Assembly: GCA_913009825.1 (NCBI GenBank)
Contig: CAJVYQ010000004.1
Location: forward strand, 62,001-126,000
Length of the DNA: 64,000 nucleotides
Direction of reading: 5' to 3'
From: an uncultured Deferribacteres bacterium
GTDB lineage: Bacteria > Zhuqueibacterota > JdFR-76 > DREG01
The position numbers and the translations under genes were made by a program. Under the pieces are notes generated by a model, which was given only the letters and a program-made list of their open reading frames with translations, made no database searches and had not been told where the DNA came from. This document shows, piece by piece, positions 62,801 to 64,000 of this stretch (the stretch's first letter is position 1; the number at the start of each line of letters is the position of its first letter).

Positions 62801-64000
62801 GATGGTGGTCCCTTACGGCGCCAAGATTGTAGTGAAAGAAGATCAGGAATTAAACCGGGGTGATATCCTGTTTTCCTGGGATCCTTATTCGGCTTCTATC
62901 TTGGCGAATAATAGCGGAACCATTGTTTTTCAGGATATGATCGATCGAATCACTTACAAAGAGGAACTGGATGAAACCACCAGTAAAAAACGTACGGTCA
63001 TCATTGACACCAGAAATCGTGCGCTGAGTCCGCAAATCTCTATTGTAGATGATAATGGTGAAAAGTTGGAAAACCATGTGTTGCCAACCGGTGCTTTCCT
63101 GAATGTTCAGGATGATCAAAAAGTGAATGCGGGTGATGCATTAGTTAAAATTCCCAGGGAAATTGCGAAAACACGCGATATTACCGGTGGTCTGCCACGG
63201 GTTGCGGAATTGTTCGAGGCCAGAAAACCGAAGGATCCGGCCATTGTCAGTGAAATAGATGGGATTATCTCTTTCGGTGAAATTCTTAAGGGCGTAAGAA
63301 AATTAACCGTTACTTCCCGCGACGGTGTGGATGAAAAAATCTACTCTGTTCCCCATGGGAAACATGTTTTAGTGCATGAGGGTGATTTTGTCACGGCCGG
63401 TGAAAAAATAACGGAAGGGTCGGTTACACCACAGGATATTCTTAATATTTTAGGTCCTAATAAGGTGCAGGAATACCTTGTGAACGAAATTCAGGAAGTG
63501 TACCGTTTACAAGGTGTGCGCATCAACGATAAACATATAGAAGTGATTGTACGGCAGATGCTGCAAAAGGTAAAAGTAGAAGAACCTGGCGATACGCATT
63601 ATCTGGAAGGTGATCTGGTAGATAAATTCAGATTTCTGCGTGAAAACGAAAAATTAATGGAAAAACTGGTGATCGTCGATCCGGGTGATGCCAAATTTTT
63701 ACGTGGTGAGTTGATTGAGCCGGAAGAATTTACCAATATCAATGGCCGTCTGGAAAAAGCCGGGAAACGGAAAGCGATTTCAACAAAGCCGAAACCCGCC
63801 ACATTTAAGCCGGTATTATTGGGAATTACAAAAGCGGCACTATCCACGGAAAGCTTTATATCTGCAGCTTCTTTCCAGGAAACAACCCGTGTTTTGGCGG
63901 ATGCTGCTATTTCCGGCAAGGTTGATTATCTTTACGGATTGAAGGAAAATGTCGTGATGGGGAATCTCATTCCGGCGGGGACAGGGCTAAGCAAGTATTC
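59856..64000 (+). CDS. rpoC: DNA-directed RNA polymerase subunit beta', 3'-truncated by window end
   Basis: Not in the ORF track because it has no stop inside the window. It starts at the TTG at 59856 with GGAGGGAAATCC upstream, giving [20 protein letters not shown]. Over 1380 codons are open. Seen: first zinc site [20 protein letters not shown] at about 70-88; [15 protein letters not shown]-like [19 protein letters not shown]; the catalytic [12 protein letters not shown] at about 466; the second zinc site with [16 protein letters not shown] at about 877; and the bridge/trigger region ([16 protein letters not shown]). The C-terminus lies beyond base 64000. Confidence 0.97.
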   Translation, partial: MITIRKDFSKGISKKYSRFSIGLASPDRILEKSRGEVLKPETINYRSYKPEKDGLFCEKIFGPVKDYECHCGKYKRIRYKGIVCDRCGVEVTTKSVRRERMGHISLAVPVVHIWFWKSLPSKISYILGISIKNLERIIYYEAYVVINPGKSELKEKELIEEDEYYRILSELDRDDENPFIAKTGGEAILEMLRHVDVNKLSTTLRERAKIETSMQRKADNLKRLKVIEAFKQKDDHRFNKPEWMVLTALPVIPPELRPLVPLEGGRFATSDLNDLYRRVIIRNNRLKKLIEIKAPEVILKNEKRMLQEAVDSLLDNGRKSVAVRGDGNRALKSLSDMLKGKQGRFRQNLLGKRIDYSGRSVIVVGPELKIHECGLPKDMALELFKPFVINKLVERGLVKTVKSAKKLVEKKGPEVWDILEEIIEDHPVMLNRAPTLHRLGIQAFQPILVEGKALRIHPLVCSAFNADFDGDQMAVHVPLSFEARVETSILMLSSHNILSPANGKPLAIPSQDMVIGYYYLTKAKDGDIGEGCLFSSVDEVLVAYHNEKVGLHAKIKVQLDGKLVETTTGRIIFNQYVPKELGFINELLTKKRIEEIVGDAFLKLGNYGTVQFLDKLKEIGFYYSTKSGVSIGMVDVEIPKEKDEMILNAYDRVEKIQNRYEKGVITDGERYNQIIDIWTNATNAVAESMFEHLKVSRSGFNPLFMMADSGARGSKEQIRQLAGMRGLMAKPQKKMTGSMGEIIESPITANFKEGLSVLEYFISTHGARKGLADTALKTADAGYLTRRLVDVAQDVTITIDDCGTIMGLRIGDLKEGEDIIEPLRDRILGRVAVEDVYDPETSGIFVESGTLITEEIADQISNAGIESVYIRSVLTCEAPRGVCAMCYGRNLANNKKVEAGEAVGVMAAQSIGEPGTQLTLRTFHIGGTASRIAAQSRAVAKSDGVVEFENLRLIEQIDGTKITLRRNGKIKVVDENNRVTSQMVVPYGAKIVVKEDQELNRGDILFSWDPYSASILANNSGTIVFQDMIDRITYKEELDETTSKKRTVIIDTRNRALSPQISIVDDNGEKLENHVLPTGAFLNVQDDQKVNAGDALVKIPREIAKTRDITGGLPRVAELFEARKPKDPAIVSEIDGIISFGEILKGVRKLTVTSRDGVDEKIYSVPHGKHVLVHEGDFVTAGEKITEGSVTPQDILNILGPNKVQEYLVNEIQEVYRLQGVRINDKHIEVIVRQMLQKVKVEEPGDTHYLEGDLVDKFRFLRENEKLMEKLVIVDPGDAKFLRGELIEPEEFTNINGRLEKAGKRKAISTKPKPATFKPVLLGITKAALSTESFISAASFQETTRVLADAAISGKVDYLYGLKENVVMGNLIPAGTGLSKY

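Noticed and set aside
63715-63942. 75-codon plus-strand ORF near the right end
   Set aside because: It is another frame of rpoC, which is open through the window end.

Overview
The window is a bacterial chromosome segment of moderate GC. It is dominated by conserved housekeeping operons, with a roughly 30 kb stretch of surface, transport and lineage-specific genes in the middle. SusC/SusD outer-membrane genes, a GWxTD-type protein, a FadL/OmpP1 porin, TonB-dependent receptors, a short RpoD-type sigma factor and TPR/PD40 proteins point to the Fibrobacteres-Chlorobi-Bacteroidetes (FCB) side of the tree. A Calditrichota/KSB1/Ignavibacteria-like lineage is more likely than a true Bacteroidetes. 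This placement is inference, since no rRNA gene is present. Adenosylcobalamin-dependent ribonucleotide reductase, RnfB, EtfAB, AmrS and Fe-S assembly genes suit an anaerobic or facultative lifestyle.

Layout. 1-2000: end of nuoN, a terminator, and pepA. 2100-6000: the classic ffh-rpsP-khpA-rimM-trmD-rplS block, closed by a terminator. 6200-9240: an orphan DUF433 gene, then a small Fe-S group (Mrp-type carrier, an internally deleted cysteine-desulfurase-like ORF, a DUF59/SufT-like protein). 9485-12830: primary sigma factor, AmrS radical-SAM enzyme, RnfB. 12970-16860 (minus): B12-dependent RNR and the cobalamin adenosyltransferase that would make its cofactor. 17040-27290 (minus): a wrecked DRE-TIM aldolase gene, a TPR/PD40 protein with a CxxCH motif, a Rid/chorismatase-like protein, a GWxTD-type lipoprotein or secreted protein, and a plug-barrel outer-membrane protein overlapping an ECF S component. 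28200-39030: SusC/SusD plus a small lipoprotein, a second TonB receptor, another lipoprotein and a FadL porin. 39450-50320: etfBA, a SPOR lipoprotein, yebC-ruvCAB-queA-ispD-ispF-gltX-cysS. 50340-64000: the tRNA-Thr/Tyr/Gly/Thr-tuf-rpmG-tRNA-Trp-secE-nusG-rplKAJL-rpoBC superoperon, with rpoC running off the window.

The most distinctive layer is a set of short non-coding inverted-repeat elements (MITE-like). I resolve three families by their ends and target duplications. Family A has ends (TA)GTGTCTG and a TA duplication. Family B has ends ACCTGAATTGAGCGATT and a 6-bp duplication. Family C has ends GTAACTxxTCAGG and an 8-bp duplication. They have disrupted an aldolase gene twice, replaced the stop codon of a Rid-family gene, run into a lipoprotein gene, nested inside each other, and inserted between rpoB and rpoC. 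In two cases virtual excision restores the ancestral reading frame or stop codon exactly. The second notable item is a short cysteine-desulfurase-like ORF, still in frame, that keeps the catalytic Cys segment but has lost the whole PLP-binding core. No complete transposase gene, CRISPR array, prophage or rRNA operon was seen.
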